NCBI RefSeq assembly: GCF_007995055.1
Contig: NZ_VOQQ01000001.1
Location: 2,463,001-2,527,000, forward strand
Reading direction: 5' to 3'
DNA: 64,000 bases
From: Sphingosinicella ginsenosidimutans
GTDB lineage: Bacteria; Pseudomonadota; Alphaproteobacteria; Sphingomonadales; Sphingomonadaceae
In this document: one piece after another, positions 1 to 8,500 of the stretch
Numbering within the stretch: position 1 is the stretch's first letter
Layout: every line of letters begins with the position of its first letter
Translations under genes and position numbers: made by a program
The notes under the pieces: model-generated
The model's input: the letters and a program-made list of their open reading frames with translations, nothing else
Told to the model about the DNA's origin: nothing
The model's database searches: none

Positions 1-377
1 CGCTGTGGCTGCACGACGAGACCTTCATCAAGATCAAGCCGACCATCTATTATGCCGTCGTCACCGCCTTGCTCGTCTTCGGCATGGCGACCGGGCGCAA
101 CCTGCTCAAGGCAGTGCTCGGCAGCGCCTATCCGGGGCTGTCGGAGCGCGGCTGGCACCTCCTGACGCGCAACTGGGCCGCCTATTTCGGGGTCATGGCG
201 GTGCTGAACGAGGTGGTGTGGCGCACCCAGACGACCAATTTCTGGGTGAGCTTCAAGCTGTGGTTCTTCCTTCCGGCGACCTTTGTCTTCGCGGCGCTCA
301 ACGTGCCGATGCTGATGCGCCACGGGCTGACGCTTGAGGAAGCCGAGGAAGAACAGCCGACCCTTCCGACGGAATAG
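1..377 (+). CDS. yciB: YciB/IspZ-family inner-membrane protein, 5' end cut by window
   Basis: Only the C-terminal part is present. The reading frame is open from base 3 and ends at TAG 375-377. The visible 124 residues contain the family-typical segment [17 protein letters not shown], followed by hydrophobic stretches compatible with membrane helices and an acidic C-terminal tail (EEAEEEQ). YciB (also called IspZ, septation protein A) is a polytopic inner-membrane protein linked to envelope and septum integrity; its exact activity is unsettled. It ends 8 bp before an ABC exporter on the same strand, so the three genes may share a transcript. The family call is fairly secure despite truncation. 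Confidence 0.85.
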   Translation, partial: LWLHDETFIKIKPTIYYAVVTALLVFGMATGRNLLKAVLGSAYPGLSERGWHLLTRNWAAYFGVMAVLNEVVWRTQTTNFWVSFKLWFFLPATFVFAALNVPMLMRHGLTLEEAEEEQPTLPTE

Positions 378-385
378 GAGCGCGC

Positions 386-1321
386 ATGGACGCCGTCATC
401 TCGATCAAGGGGCTGGAGAAGACCTACGCCTCGGGTCTCAAGGCGCTGAAGCCGGTCGATCTCGATATCGCGCGCGGCGAGATTTTCGCCCTGCTCGGGC
501 CCAACGGCGCCGGCAAGACGACGATGATCTCGATCATCTGCGGCATCGTCCGGCCGAGCGCGGGGACGGTGACGGTCGACGGCTTCGACATCGGCCGCGA
601 TTATCGCCAGACCCGCCGGCGCATCGGCCTGGTGCCGCAGGAGCTGCACACCGATTCCTTCGAGACGGTCTGGGCGACGGTGAGCTTCAGCCGCGGCCTT
701 TTCGGCTATGCGCCCAACCCCGCCCATATCGAGAAGGTGCTTCGCGACCTCTCGCTCTGGGACAAGCGCAAGGCGAAGATCATGGAGCTTTCGGGCGGGA
801 TGAAGCGCCGGGTGATGATCGCCAAGGCCCTGAGCCACGAGCCCGAAATCCTCTTCCTCGACGAGCCGACCGCGGGCGTCGACGTCGAGCTTCGCCGCGA
901 CATGTGGGAGCTGGTCCGACGGCTTCGCCAAAGCGGCGTCACCATCATCCTCACCACCCATTATATCGAGGAGGCGGAGGAGATGGCCGACCGGGTCGGC
1001 GTCATCAACAAGGGCGAGTTGATCCTGGTCGAGGAGAAGAACGAGCTGATGAAGAAGCTCGGCAAGAAGGAGCTGACGCTCGAGCTCGCCGAGCCGCTGG
1101 CGGCGGTGCCGGCCGAGCTCGGCGATTGGGCGCTGACCCTCGCGGGCGACGGACATCAGCTCACATACAGTTATGACGGCCAGGCGGAGCGCACCGGCAT
1201 CCCGTCGCTGCTGTCGCGGATGCGCGATCTCGGAATCGCCTTCAAGGATCTCCAGACGCGCCAGAGCTCGCTGGAGGACATCTTCGTCAGCCTGGTCCAC
1301 GAGGAGCGGAGCGCGGCATGA
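386..1321 (+). CDS. ABC-2-type exporter ATP-binding protein (YadG-like)
   Basis: A 311-residue cytoplasmic ATPase that should power the membrane partner encoded next. Walker A is GPNGAGKTT (residues 38-46), the signature is LSGGMKRR (about 135-142), Walker B is LFLDEP (Asp159, Glu160), and the switch His lies in [12 protein letters not shown]. The C-terminal 80 residues are the variable extension seen in drug and polysaccharide type ABC-2 ATPases. The ATG follows an AGGAG sequence only 8 bp after yciB. It overlaps the permease gene by 4 bp (ATGA), which supports translational coupling. The substrate cannot be read from the sequence; the closest family is YadG/YadH. Confidence 0.93.
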   Translation: MDAVISIKGLEKTYASGLKALKPVDLDIARGEIFALLGPNGAGKTTMISIICGIVRPSAGTVTVDGFDIGRDYRQTRRRIGLVPQELHTDSFETVWATVSFSRGLFGYAPNPAHIEKVLRDLSLWDKRKAKIMELSGGMKRRVMIAKALSHEPEILFLDEPTAGVDVELRRDMWELVRRLRQSGVTIILTTHYIEEAEEMADRVGVINKGELILVEEKNELMKKLGKKELTLELAEPLAAVPAELGDWALTLAGDGHQLTYSYDGQAERTGIPSLLSRMRDLGIAFKDLQTRQSSLEDIFVSLVHEERSAA

Positions 1322-2079
1322 ACCTCTATGGCATCTGGGCGATCTACCGATTCGAAATGGCGCGCGCGATCCGCACGCTCTGGCAGAGCCTGGTGACCCC
1401 GGTCATCACCACCTCGCTCTATTTCGTCGTCTTCGGCGCGGCGATCGGATCGCGCATGACCGAGGTGGACGGGGTGCCCTATGGCGCGTTCATCGTGCCC
1501 GGCCTCATCATGCTCTCGCTGTTCACGCAGAGCATCTTCAATGCGAGCTTCGGCATCTTCTTCCCGAAGTTCATCGGCACGATCTACGAATTGCTGTCGG
1601 CGCCGATCTCGCCGGTGGAAACGGTGATCGGCTATGTCGGCGCGGCGGCGACCAAGTCGATCGTCCTTGGGCTCGTGATCCTGGGAACGGCCGCCTTCTT
1701 CGTGCCGATCCGGATCGAGCATCCCTTGTGGATGGCCGCCTTCCTCGCGCTGATCGCGTCGACCTTCTGCCTGTTCGGTTTCATCATCGGCATCTGGGGC
1801 CGGAATTTCGAGCAGATCCAGTTCATCCCGATGCTGATCGTGACGCCGCTGACCTTCCTCGGCGGGGCGTTCTATTCGGTGAACATGCTCGCCGAGCCGT
1901 GGCGGACGGTGACCCTGTTCAACCCGGTCGTCTACCTGATCTCGGGCTTTCGCTGGAGCTTCTATTCGACCAGCGATGTCGCGGTCGGGATCAGCCTCGC
2001 GGCGACGCTTGGCTTCTTCCTCGTCTGCCTTGCGATCGTCTCCTGGATGTTCCGGACCGGCTACCGCCTGAAGACCTGA
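1318..2079 (+). CDS. ABC-2-type exporter permease (YadH-like)
   Basis: A 253-residue integral membrane protein with about six hydrophobic segments. These include a first one near residues 20-45 ([16 protein letters not shown]), one near 60-75 and a last one near 220-243. The pattern fits the ABC-2 membrane family in which two permease copies pair with two ATPases. The start overlaps the stop of the ATPase gene by 4 bp, so the pair forms one export system. Transported substrate unknown. A strong hairpin lies directly after the stop codon and probably ends transcription between this gene and convergent sodB. Confidence 0.92.
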   Translation: MNLYGIWAIYRFEMARAIRTLWQSLVTPVITTSLYFVVFGAAIGSRMTEVDGVPYGAFIVPGLIMLSLFTQSIFNASFGIFFPKFIGTIYELLSAPISPVETVIGYVGAAATKSIVLGLVILGTAAFFVPIRIEHPLWMAAFLALIASTFCLFGFIIGIWGRNFEQIQFIPMLIVTPLTFLGGAFYSVNMLAEPWRTVTLFNPVVYLISGFRWSFYSTSDVAVGISLAATLGFFLVCLAIVSWMFRTGYRLKT

Positions 2080-2083
2080 AACA

Positions 2084-2119
2084 TCCTCCCCATCCCCGCT
2101 CTCGTGGGGACAGGGAGGA
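2084..2119. terminator. Hairpin between convergent ABC permease and sodB
   Basis: TCCTCCC (2084-2090) pairs with GGGAGGA (2113-2119). An inner TCCCC/GGGGA stem (2093-2097 with 2106-2110) extends it across a 2x2 internal loop. It fills most of the 51-bp gap between convergent genes. There is no U-tract, so a bidirectional terminator or REP-like role is inferred from position and symmetry. Confidence 0.6.
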
Positions 2120-2130
2120 CCTGGCGTCGC

Positions 2131-2757
2131 CTATTGTTCCTGGTCGGCGCGGGAGACGCCCTCGCCGTCGAGATTCTGCGCGACGAAATCCCAGTTCACG
2201 ATGTTGCCGAGCACCGCCTCGGCGAACTTCGGCCGGGCGTTGCGATAATCGACATAATAAGCATGCTCCCACACATCGAGCGTGAGCAGAGGCTTCATGC
2301 CGTCATAGACGACCGGCGTGTCGGCATCGTGGAGCGAGGTGATCTTGAGCGCGCCGCCGTCGAGCACCAGCCAGGCCCAGCCGCTGGCGAAATGGCCGAC
2401 CGCTTCGGCCTGGAGCTTCTGCAGCATCGCATCGGTGCCGCCGAAGGCGGACTCGATCATCTCGGCGAGGCGGCCCGTCGGCTTCTGCCCCTGGGGCGGC
2501 GCGAGGCATTGCCAGAAGAAGCTGTGGTTCCACACCTGGGCGGCGTTGTTGAACAGGCCCTTGTCGCCTGCGTCCTTCGCACGCTTGATGACCTCGGTCA
2601 GCGAAGCGCCGGCGAGCCCTTTCTCGTCGATCCAGCCATTGACCTTGTCGACATAGGCCTTGTGGTGCTTGCCGTGGTGATAATCGAGCGTTTCCGCCGA
2701 CATGAACTCACCGAGCGCGTCCTTGGAATAGGGCAGATCGGGCAGCGCGAATGCCAT
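2131..2757 (-). CDS. sodB: Superoxide dismutase [Fe/Mn]
   Basis: A 208-residue cytoplasmic enzyme that converts superoxide to oxygen and hydrogen peroxide. The N-terminal HHGKHHKAYV segment holds the first metal His. Another His lies in WNHSFFW, and the family signature DVWEHAYYVDY supplies the last Asp and His ligands. Length matches the family. I place the start at the ATG of MAFALPDLPYS (2757) because AAGGAG lies just upstream; an in-frame ATG 39 bp earlier would add a non-conserved extension. The sequence is closest to iron-type enzymes, but metal choice cannot be settled by eye. It stands alone, convergent with the ABC exporter. Confidence 0.97.
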   Translation of the reverse strand: MAFALPDLPYSKDALGEFMSAETLDYHHGKHHKAYVDKVNGWIDEKGLAGASLTEVIKRAKDAGDKGLFNNAAQVWNHSFFWQCLAPPQGQKPTGRLAEMIESAFGGTDAMLQKLQAEAVGHFASGWAWLVLDGGALKITSLHDADTPVVYDGMKPLLTLDVWEHAYYVDYRNARPKFAEAVLGNIVNWDFVAQNLDGEGVSRADQEQ

Positions 2758-2907
2758 GGGGCTTCTCCTTGCAGCTAAAAGGTCGCGAAGCGGCATCTAG
2801 GCAACAGGCGCAGCGGGGGAAAGTGCCTGCGCAAATTTTCGCGGCCCGGCTTGCGATGGAGTGGCGCTGAAAGGGGGCGCGTCGGCGTGCCCACCTGGCC
2901 GGGGGCG

Positions 2908-3834
2908 TCAGGCGGCCGGCGCCTCGATCCAGCGGCGGCTCACCTCGATCCGCTCCGCCTCGCGCCGCGCCAATGCGGCGATCAGCGGCGAGGGATCGGC
3001 GGTTGCGGCCTCGAATCGGGCAAGCCGGCTGTCGATCGATGGTTCGGCGCTGACGACGGCGCGCAGCGCGCACCAGCGGATCCGGTCGCTCGGATGGCGG
3101 CGCGCATAATCGGTCACCAGGTCGCGACCGTCCTCTCCAGCCTGCGTCGCGGCGAGGGCGAGCAGCGGCTCGAGCGAAATCCGGGTCATGATCCCCTCGA
3201 GCGTGCCGTTTACCGCGTCGAAGCGATATTGATCGCGGAAGGACGAGCTGTGCGACGCCTCGACGATGTTGAGCGAGATCGACATCTCGTCGGCGGCGAG
3301 CTGGAGATGGACGTCCTGGTGGGCGCGATAGAGCATCACCTTGCCCTCCTCGAGCCGCGCCTTTTCGACGAACCGCAGCGCGACCTTCTCCCCCGGATAG
3401 CCGGCGACCGCGCCATAATCATATTCGTAATAATCGCTCCAATAGCCGGGCCCGAAATAGCCGACGGTCAGGAACGAGAAATTGTGATCGTGCGCGACGC
3501 CGTAGAAGAAGGGGTCGGTGCCGCTGTGGCGGATCACGCTGTCCTTCATCGCCGGCCAGAAATTGGCCCGGATGATGTAGCGGGTGCCGCTGTGCAGCAG
3601 GATCACCTGCGCGCTGTACTGATTGTCGCGCAGCTGCCCCGCGCAGCGCTGCTTCAGCTCGCCGATGATGAGATCGCCGAGGAAGGACTTGTTGTTGCCG
3701 AGCTTCTTCAGGGCGCCGCCGAAGGACGCGAAATTGTCCTCGTCCTGCGGATCGAAGCCGCTGGTCTCGAGCGTCTCGATCAGCTCGGCAAGCTCGATCG
3801 ATTCGGTGGTGTCCGCGGCGATCAGGCGGGGCAT
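2908..3834 (-). CDS. Unknown protein, peptide-linked gene 2 (paralogue of its upstream neighbour)
   Basis: I do not recognise a named family in this 308-residue protein. It has no signal peptide or membrane segment. The middle part (about residues 70-200) is rich in aromatic and beta-forming residues. It contains YRAHQDVHLQ, whose H-x-D-x-H spacing recalls cupin or oxygenase metal sites. The last 90 residues (from about LLALAATQAG) look like short alpha-helical HEAT-type repeats. The same order and a similar segment (EHAARDIVYFQ) occur in the gene just upstream, so the two look like diverged paralogues. It overlaps that gene by 13 bp and must be co-expressed with it. A role in modifying the small peptide encoded at the head of the unit is inference only. 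Confidence 0.8.
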   Translation of the reverse strand: MPRLIAADTTESIELAELIETLETSGFDPQDEDNFASFGGALKKLGNNKSFLGDLIIGELKQRCAGQLRDNQYSAQVILLHSGTRYIIRANFWPAMKDSVIRHSGTDPFFYGVAHDHNFSFLTVGYFGPGYWSDYYEYDYGAVAGYPGEKVALRFVEKARLEEGKVMLYRAHQDVHLQLAADEMSISLNIVEASHSSSFRDQYRFDAVNGTLEGIMTRISLEPLLALAATQAGEDGRDLVTDYARRHPSDRIRWCALRAVVSAEPSIDSRLARFEAATADPSPLIAALARREAERIEVSRRWIEAPAA

Positions 3835-4823
3835 TGGACGGCCTCCTCGCTCCCGGGCTTCGTATCGTCGGGAAAGAAATGGACGAGCACCTGGCCCGCG
3901 GCGGCCTTGACGTCCGGATTGGGATCGAGCGCCGCCATTCGCTTGAGCAGCGGCAACGCGAACGCGGCATCCAGCGCGAGCATTTCGCGCATCAGGTGCC
4001 AGCGGGTGTGAAACTGGGCGTCGTCGAGCGCCGCCTCGAGCACCGGCAGTGCGTCCTCGCGCTCCATCGCGCGCAGCAGGCTCGCCATCATCTGAATGCG
4101 CGACGCCGCCTCATCGGTGCTGCTGGCGCCCAGGAAGCCGAGCGTGCCCGCGTCATATTCCACCGTCACCGGCGCGGCGCCGGCGCGGATCACCGCCTGG
4201 AAATAGACGATGTCGCGGGCCGCATGCTCGATGACGAAGCTTTGCCGCCGCCCGTCGATCAGGAGCTCCTCGCCGTCCGCGATCCGGCGCGCGCCGAGGC
4301 GGCGGCACGTGCCTGCGCCGGCTGCCGTGAACGTGTCGTCGATCTCGGGCGCCTCCCAGAAGGAGAAGGTCGCGTCGCCACTGTCGATGAAGCGCATCAT
4401 CAGGTCGTAGCCGGTGAAATTGATCGATCCGATGCCGCCACCGGCGACCTTCTTGGCGGCCAGCGCGTCGACGCTCATCACGCTGAGCGCGATCGACAGA
4501 TCGGGATGGTTGTAGATGAGCAGGCCCGTCTGCAGCTCGTTGGTGATCGGCTGGAACGGGGGCTGGAAGAACGGGTCGATCCGGCTCGTCGCGATCATCT
4601 CGCGAAGCAGGAGATCGATATCGTCGCGGCGATCGAGGAAGCGGCGGGTCGCCGCAATGAGGGCGGCGGGTGAGCGAGCCCCCATCGCGCTGATCTCGCG
4701 GTCGAGATCGCTCATCAGGGGATGGGACCGCCATTTGTCGGCGCAGGCTTCGACGCGGGCGAATGAGCGCGCCTGCAGGCCCGCATCCGCGATCCACGTC
4801 GCCAGTTCAGGTCCGGGTATCAT
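3822..4823 (-). CDS. Unknown protein with C-terminal HEAT-like repeats, peptide-linked gene 1
   Basis: A 333-residue soluble protein without a family I can name. The first 80 residues are helical with many charges. Residues about 90-235 are beta-rich (LLIYNHPDLSIALSVMS, FTGYDLMMRFIDSG, QSFVIEHAARDIVYFQAV). Residues about 240-325 read as HEAT-like helical pairs, for example ALPVLEAALDD and ALPLLKRMAALDPNPDVKAA. It is the middle gene of a three-gene minus-strand unit: it follows a 43-residue peptide gene after 91 bp that contain a GC hairpin, and overlaps a probable paralogue downstream. The Shine-Dalgarno sequence is weak, which would keep expression well below that of the peptide. Function unknown. 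Confidence 0.8.
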   Translation of the reverse strand: MIPGPELATWIADAGLQARSFARVEACADKWRSHPLMSDLDREISAMGARSPAALIAATRRFLDRRDDIDLLLREMIATSRIDPFFQPPFQPITNELQTGLLIYNHPDLSIALSVMSVDALAAKKVAGGGIGSINFTGYDLMMRFIDSGDATFSFWEAPEIDDTFTAAGAGTCRRLGARRIADGEELLIDGRRQSFVIEHAARDIVYFQAVIRAGAAPVTVEYDAGTLGFLGASSTDEAASRIQMMASLLRAMEREDALPVLEAALDDAQFHTRWHLMREMLALDAAFALPLLKRMAALDPNPDVKAAAGQVLVHFFPDDTKPGSEEAVQCPA

Positions 4824-4863
4824 GGCGCAGTCCGATTATCAGCGCGGCGACCGGAACGAAAGC

Positions 4864-4895
4864 GGGGCGGGGGCGCCGGATGACGCACCCGCCCC
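4864..4895 (-). terminator. GC hairpin between peptide gene and downstream genes (possible attenuator)
   Basis: GGGGCGGG (4864-4871) and CCCGCCCC (4888-4895) form a perfect 8-bp G:C stem 19 bp after the peptide stop codon. The next gene starts 41 bp further on. There is no U-run. In peptide operons such a stem often lets the precursor be made in excess over the later enzymes; that role here is inference. Confidence 0.5.
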
Positions 4896-4914
4896 TCGAT
4901 CGTCCGACGCTTGA

Positions 4915-5046
4915 TTAGAGCGCGTAGATGACCGCGACGACGATGCCGAGGCAGATCGGACCGCCGACTTCTTTCTGCTTGAGCGAGCCGTGCATTCCCA
5001 CGCTGGTGCGCAGTTCCGGCAGGGCCGCGATATCGATCTTCTTCAT
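4915..5046 (-). CDS. 43-residue peptide with Gly-Gly motif and hydrophobic tail, possible precursor peptide
   Basis: A short ORF starting at ATG 5046 with GAGGG placed about 8 nt upstream. It encodes a charged N-terminal part (MKKIDIAALPELRTSVG) and a lysine-rich middle. A Gly-Gly at residues 28-29 is followed by a 14-residue hydrophobic tail, PICLGIVVAVIYAL, with one Cys (32). The double glycine before a short hydrophobic segment resembles bacteriocin-type leader/core architecture. The gene heads a unit with two unknown proteins and is followed by a hairpin. No transporter, protease or radical SAM gene is adjacent, so a simple small membrane protein is an alternative. The good ribosome-binding site and the context argue that it is a real gene. 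Confidence 0.65.
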   Translation of the reverse strand: MKKIDIAALPELRTSVGMHGSLKQKEVGGPICLGIVVAVIYAL

Positions 5047-5368
5047 TAGATTTTCCCTCTGAACAGTCGGTACCGACAGGAGGAAGGGCTGGCGCTCACC
5101 TCGGCCCGGCCAAGAAGCCGCCGGCGGGTTTTGCCCGGACTGCCTCCGCCGTGGGGATCCTTGGCGGCGGCGGGTCCGGCCCGACCGGAACGGTGTTCCA
5201 ACCCTTCCTCGCCACAATAGTCCCGGCACTTCGGTGCACATGTCGCATGGTTACCAAAAAATTTACCATGGCCGCATTTTTCTTGCTTTTCATGCCTCTC
5301 GCCCGAGGGATTCGATGGGCCCTGGCCGCCTCTTGCGCGTCGATGCCGGCCGGTTGAAAAGGACAAGG
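5047..5368. other. Divergent intergenic region with AT-rich island
   Basis: 322 bp between the peptide unit (minus) and the phosphotransferase (plus). I see no convincing gene. The part near 5245-5300 is far richer in A/T than anything around it and carries an inverted ATGGT (5247-5251) and ACCAT (5265-5269) flanking an A-run, which could be an operator or the core of divergent promoters. The part near 5100-5190 is GC-rich. Confidence 0.4.
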
Positions 5369-6439
5369 ATGGACAGGAATGCGCGGAACAGCGGCGCCGG
5401 CGCGGTGCGCGAGGCCCATCGGTTCGACGCGGCGGCGCTCGACGCCTGGATGGCCGCGAATGTCGCAGACTATCGGGGCCCGCTGTCGATCGAGCAGTTC
5501 AGGGGCGGCCAATCCAACCCGACCTACAGGCTGGCGACGCCGGCGCGCTTTTATGTGCTGAGACGCAAGCCGCCAGGCCAGCTGCTGGCCGGCGCGCATG
5601 CCGTCGATCGCGAATATCGGGTCATCACCGCGCTCGGCGCCCAGGGCTTCCCGGTGCCGCGCACCTATGGCCTCTGCGTGGACGAGGCGGTGATCGGCAC
5701 GCCCTTTTACGTGATGGAGATGGTCGAGGGCCGGATTTTCTGGGACACGACCTTCGCTGACGTCCCGCGCGCCGATCGGCCGGCCTATTTCGACGCGATG
5801 AATGAGACGCTGGCGCGCCTTCACATGATCGATCCGGCCGCCGCCGGGCTCGCCGACTATGGCAAGCCGGGAAATTATTTCGCGCGCCAGATCGCCCGCT
5901 GGTCGAAGCAATATCGCGAGGATGTGGCGGCCGGCCCGGTCGCCGCGATGGATCGGCTGGTCGATTGGCTGCCGGCGCACGTTCCGGCCGACGAGCCGCA
6001 GCCGCGCGTGATCCACGGCGATTATCGCTGCGACAACATGATCTTCCACCCCGGCGAGCCGCGCGTGCTCGCGGTGCTCGACTGGGAGCTTTCGACGCTC
6101 GGCCACCCGCTCGCCGATTTCACCTATCACCTGATGATGTACCGGATGCCGCCCGGGATCACGACCGGCCTCGCCGGCGCGGACCTCGAAGCGCTCAACA
6201 TCCCGAGCGAGGCGGACTATGTCGCCGCTTACTGCCGGCGCACGGGCCGGGAGGGCATCCCCGATCTGGATTTCTACCTGGCGTTCAACCTGTTTCGGCT
6301 GGCGGGCATCGTCCACGGCATCAAGGGCAGGCTTGCGCGCGGCAACGCCTCGTCGGCCCATGCCGCCTCCATGGTGGCGATGCTCGAGCCGCTCGCCGAA
6401 CTCGCCTGGACGCAGGCGAAGAGGGCCGGCGCGCGCTGA
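5369..6439 (+). CDS. Aminoglycoside-phosphotransferase-fold kinase (acyl-CoA dehydrogenase-associated type)
   Basis: A 356-residue kinase-fold protein. The catalytic loop HGDYRCDN (residues 216-223) matches the Brenner H-x-D-x-x-x-x-N motif, and LDWELSTLGHPLADF supplies the magnesium-binding Asp. GGQSNPTYRL near the N-terminus fits the nucleotide-binding loop. These signatures match the family often annotated as phosphotransferase family protein next to acyl-CoA dehydrogenases (ACAD10/11-like), proposed to phosphorylate hydroxyacyl substrates. No acyl-CoA gene is adjacent here. I use ATG 5369, preceded by AAAAGGAC, rather than an in-frame ATG 135 bp upstream that would add a poor N-terminus. 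True antibiotic resistance is unlikely. Confidence 0.85.
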   Translation: MDRNARNSGAGAVREAHRFDAAALDAWMAANVADYRGPLSIEQFRGGQSNPTYRLATPARFYVLRRKPPGQLLAGAHAVDREYRVITALGAQGFPVPRTYGLCVDEAVIGTPFYVMEMVEGRIFWDTTFADVPRADRPAYFDAMNETLARLHMIDPAAAGLADYGKPGNYFARQIARWSKQYREDVAAGPVAAMDRLVDWLPAHVPADEPQPRVIHGDYRCDNMIFHPGEPRVLAVLDWELSTLGHPLADFTYHLMMYRMPPGITTGLAGADLEALNIPSEADYVAAYCRRTGREGIPDLDFYLAFNLFRLAGIVHGIKGRLARGNASSAHAASMVAMLEPLAELAWTQAKRAGAR

Positions 6440-6496
6440 CGGGACTTGCACGGCGCGGCCAAGCGCCTAGGCTCGCGAATACGGGCGGGGGAGGGC

Positions 6497-8500
6497 ATGG
6501 ACGGACGCGGCGACCTCAGGCAGCGGATGCGGCGCGGCGTGCGCCGGATCGGTGCGCTGCGCCTCGTCGCGACGCTGGTCGTGCTCGCCCTCGCCATCGG
6601 CCTTGCCCGCTACGCCTGGCAGCTTCCGCTCGCGAGCGATGCCGAACGGGCGCTCTACGATCTGCGCTTCACCGCCCATGCGCAGCGGATGCTGACGCAG
6701 GACAGTCGGATCACGCTCGTCACCTATAATGACGATACGCTGGCGCAGCTCGGCAAGCGCTCGCCGCTCGATCGCGCGATGCTGGCCCGCACCTTGCGGG
6801 CGATCGACGCGATGCACCCGCGCGCCATCGGCATCGACATCCTGATCGATCAGGCGCAGCCCGAGGATGCCGAACTCATCGCGGCCTTCCGCTCACTCCG
6901 CACGCCGACCTTCCTCGCCTTTGCCTCCCATCGCTACAATCCGGACCAGATGCTGCCGTGGCAGGAATCGTTCCTCACCGATTTCCTGCGTCGCGCCCGG
7001 CCCGGGCCGTTGCGTCCCGCGAGCATCCGCCTCGAAAGCGATCTCGCCGACGGCGTGATCCGGCGGTGGCCGGACGGCAACCCGCACCTGCCGCCGCTGC
7101 TCGCCCAGGCGCTCGCGCCCGGCCGTCATGCGTTCGACGGCTATACCGGGAGCATTGATTTCCGCCTGCCCGGCACGGCGCAGAACGACGAGGTGCCGGT
7201 CTTCACCAACCTGCCGATCCAGTTCGTCGACCAGTTCCCGGAGGGCGTGCGCGACATGATCGCCGGGCGTTACGTCCTGATCGGCGGCGATATCCAGGAT
7301 CTCGACGATTACGAGACGCCGATGACGCGCACGACCGGCCGGCTGATGAAGGGTCTCGAGGTCCACGCGCAGATCCTGGCGCAGCTGCTGGACGGCCGGA
7401 TGCGCGTGCCGATCCCGGCCTGGGCGCTGTGGCTCGCCGCGATCATTGCCGTTGCCGCCGGCGCGCTGACCAGCCTGATCGAGCTCAGGAGCTGGAAGGG
7501 CCTGATCATCCCGATCGAAATCGCACTCATCGCCTGGCTGCCGTTCCAGCTCCAGGGATGGGGTGTCGACACGATCGCGCTGCCGGCCTTCGGCTGGGGC
7601 GGCGGCTGGCTGCTGGCCTTCCTCGCGGCCGGAACCGCGGCGCGCGCGGTCGGATCGGAGCAGCGGCGTTTCGCCCAGTCGGCGCTCGGCAAATATCTTC
7701 CCGCGGATATCGCAGCGCAGATCCTGCGCGACCCCGATCGGCTCGCCCTCCACGGCGAGAAGAAGCAGATCTACGCCCTGTTCAGCGATCTCGAGGGTTT
7801 CACCAAGCTTTCCCACGCGATCACGCCGGAGCAGCTTTCGGCCCTGCTCAACACCTATCTCGACCGGATGAGCGACATCGTGCTCAAACATGGCGGCACG
7901 ATCGACAAGTTCGTCGGCGATGCCGTCGTCGCCTTCTGGGGAGCCCCGATCGCGCGCGACGACGATGCCGATCGCGCGGTGCGCGCGGCGATCGAGATGT
8001 ACGAAGGCGGTCAGGCCTTTGCGCGCGAGGCGGGGGAGGGCCTCCCGCCGATCGGCATCACCCGCGTCGGCCTCCACCGCGGCGAGGCGGTGGTCGGCAA
8101 TTTCGGCGGGGTGGGGCGCATCCAATATACCGCGCTTGGCGACGGCATGAACACCGGCGCGCGGCTCGAATCCGCCAACAAGCAGCTCAAGACGACGGTG
8201 CTGGTCAGTGGGGACGCGAAGGCACAGTCCACGCTCGATCTCTTCCGCCCGATGGGCCGGATCGTGCTTTCGGGACGCGCGACGCCGGTCGAGGTATGGG
8301 AGCCGGTGCCGCATATGGACCCGGGGCTGCGGCAGCAGCTTGTCGCGCTGTGGGAACGGTTCGACGGCGGCGACACAGAGGCGCTCGTTCAGCTTGAGGC
8401 AATCGTCGATGCGCACAAGACCGATGCAGCACTGCGCGAATTCGTCTATAGAATCCGCGAAGCAGGTCCAGGAGGTCACTTTGTCTTGGGGTCCAAATAG
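6497..8500 (+). CDS. CHASE2-domain class III adenylate cyclase
   Basis: A 667-residue membrane-bound cyclase. One helix (about 20-38) leads into an extracytoplasmic CHASE2 sensor (about 45-310). Two to three more helices (about 325-400) follow, then a cytoplasmic cyclase domain (about 420-600). The metal-binding residues Asp431 (FSDLEGF) and Asp475 (FVGDAVVAFWG) are present. Lys471 and Asp549 (ALGDGMN) suit adenine recognition, so the product should be cAMP. Asn552 and Arg556 complete the transition-state pair. ATG 6497 follows GGGGGAGGG. The next gene overlaps the 3' end, and a cyclic-nucleotide-binding protein follows shortly after. The signal sensed by CHASE2 is unknown. Confidence 0.92.
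   Translation: MDGRGDLRQRMRRGVRRIGALRLVATLVVLALAIGLARYAWQLPLASDAERALYDLRFTAHAQRMLTQDSRITLVTYNDDTLAQLGKRSPLDRAMLARTLRAIDAMHPRAIGIDILIDQAQPEDAELIAAFRSLRTPTFLAFASHRYNPDQMLPWQESFLTDFLRRARPGPLRPASIRLESDLADGVIRRWPDGNPHLPPLLAQALAPGRHAFDGYTGSIDFRLPGTAQNDEVPVFTNLPIQFVDQFPEGVRDMIAGRYVLIGGDIQDLDDYETPMTRTTGRLMKGLEVHAQILAQLLDGRMRVPIPAWALWLAAIIAVAAGALTSLIELRSWKGLIIPIEIALIAWLPFQLQGWGVDTIALPAFGWGGGWLLAFLAAGTAARAVGSEQRRFAQSALGKYLPADIAAQILRDPDRLALHGEKKQIYALFSDLEGFTKLSHAITPEQLSALLNTYLDRMSDIVLKHGGTIDKFVGDAVVAFWGAPIARDDDADRAVRAAIEMYEGGQAFAREAGEGLPPIGITRVGLHRGEAVVGNFGGVGRIQYTALGDGMNTGARLESANKQLKTTVLVSGDAKAQSTLDLFRPMGRIVLSGRATPVEVWEPVPHMDPGLRQQLVALWERFDGGDTEALVQLEAIVDAHKTDAALREFVYRIREAGPGGHFVLGSK

Noticed and set aside
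5369..6439. Aminoglycoside antibiotic resistance gene.
   Set aside because: The kinase fold is shared, but the signature set (VIHGDYRCDN, DWELSTLGHPLADF) belongs to the acyl-CoA-linked group, and no mobile element or resistance context is present.
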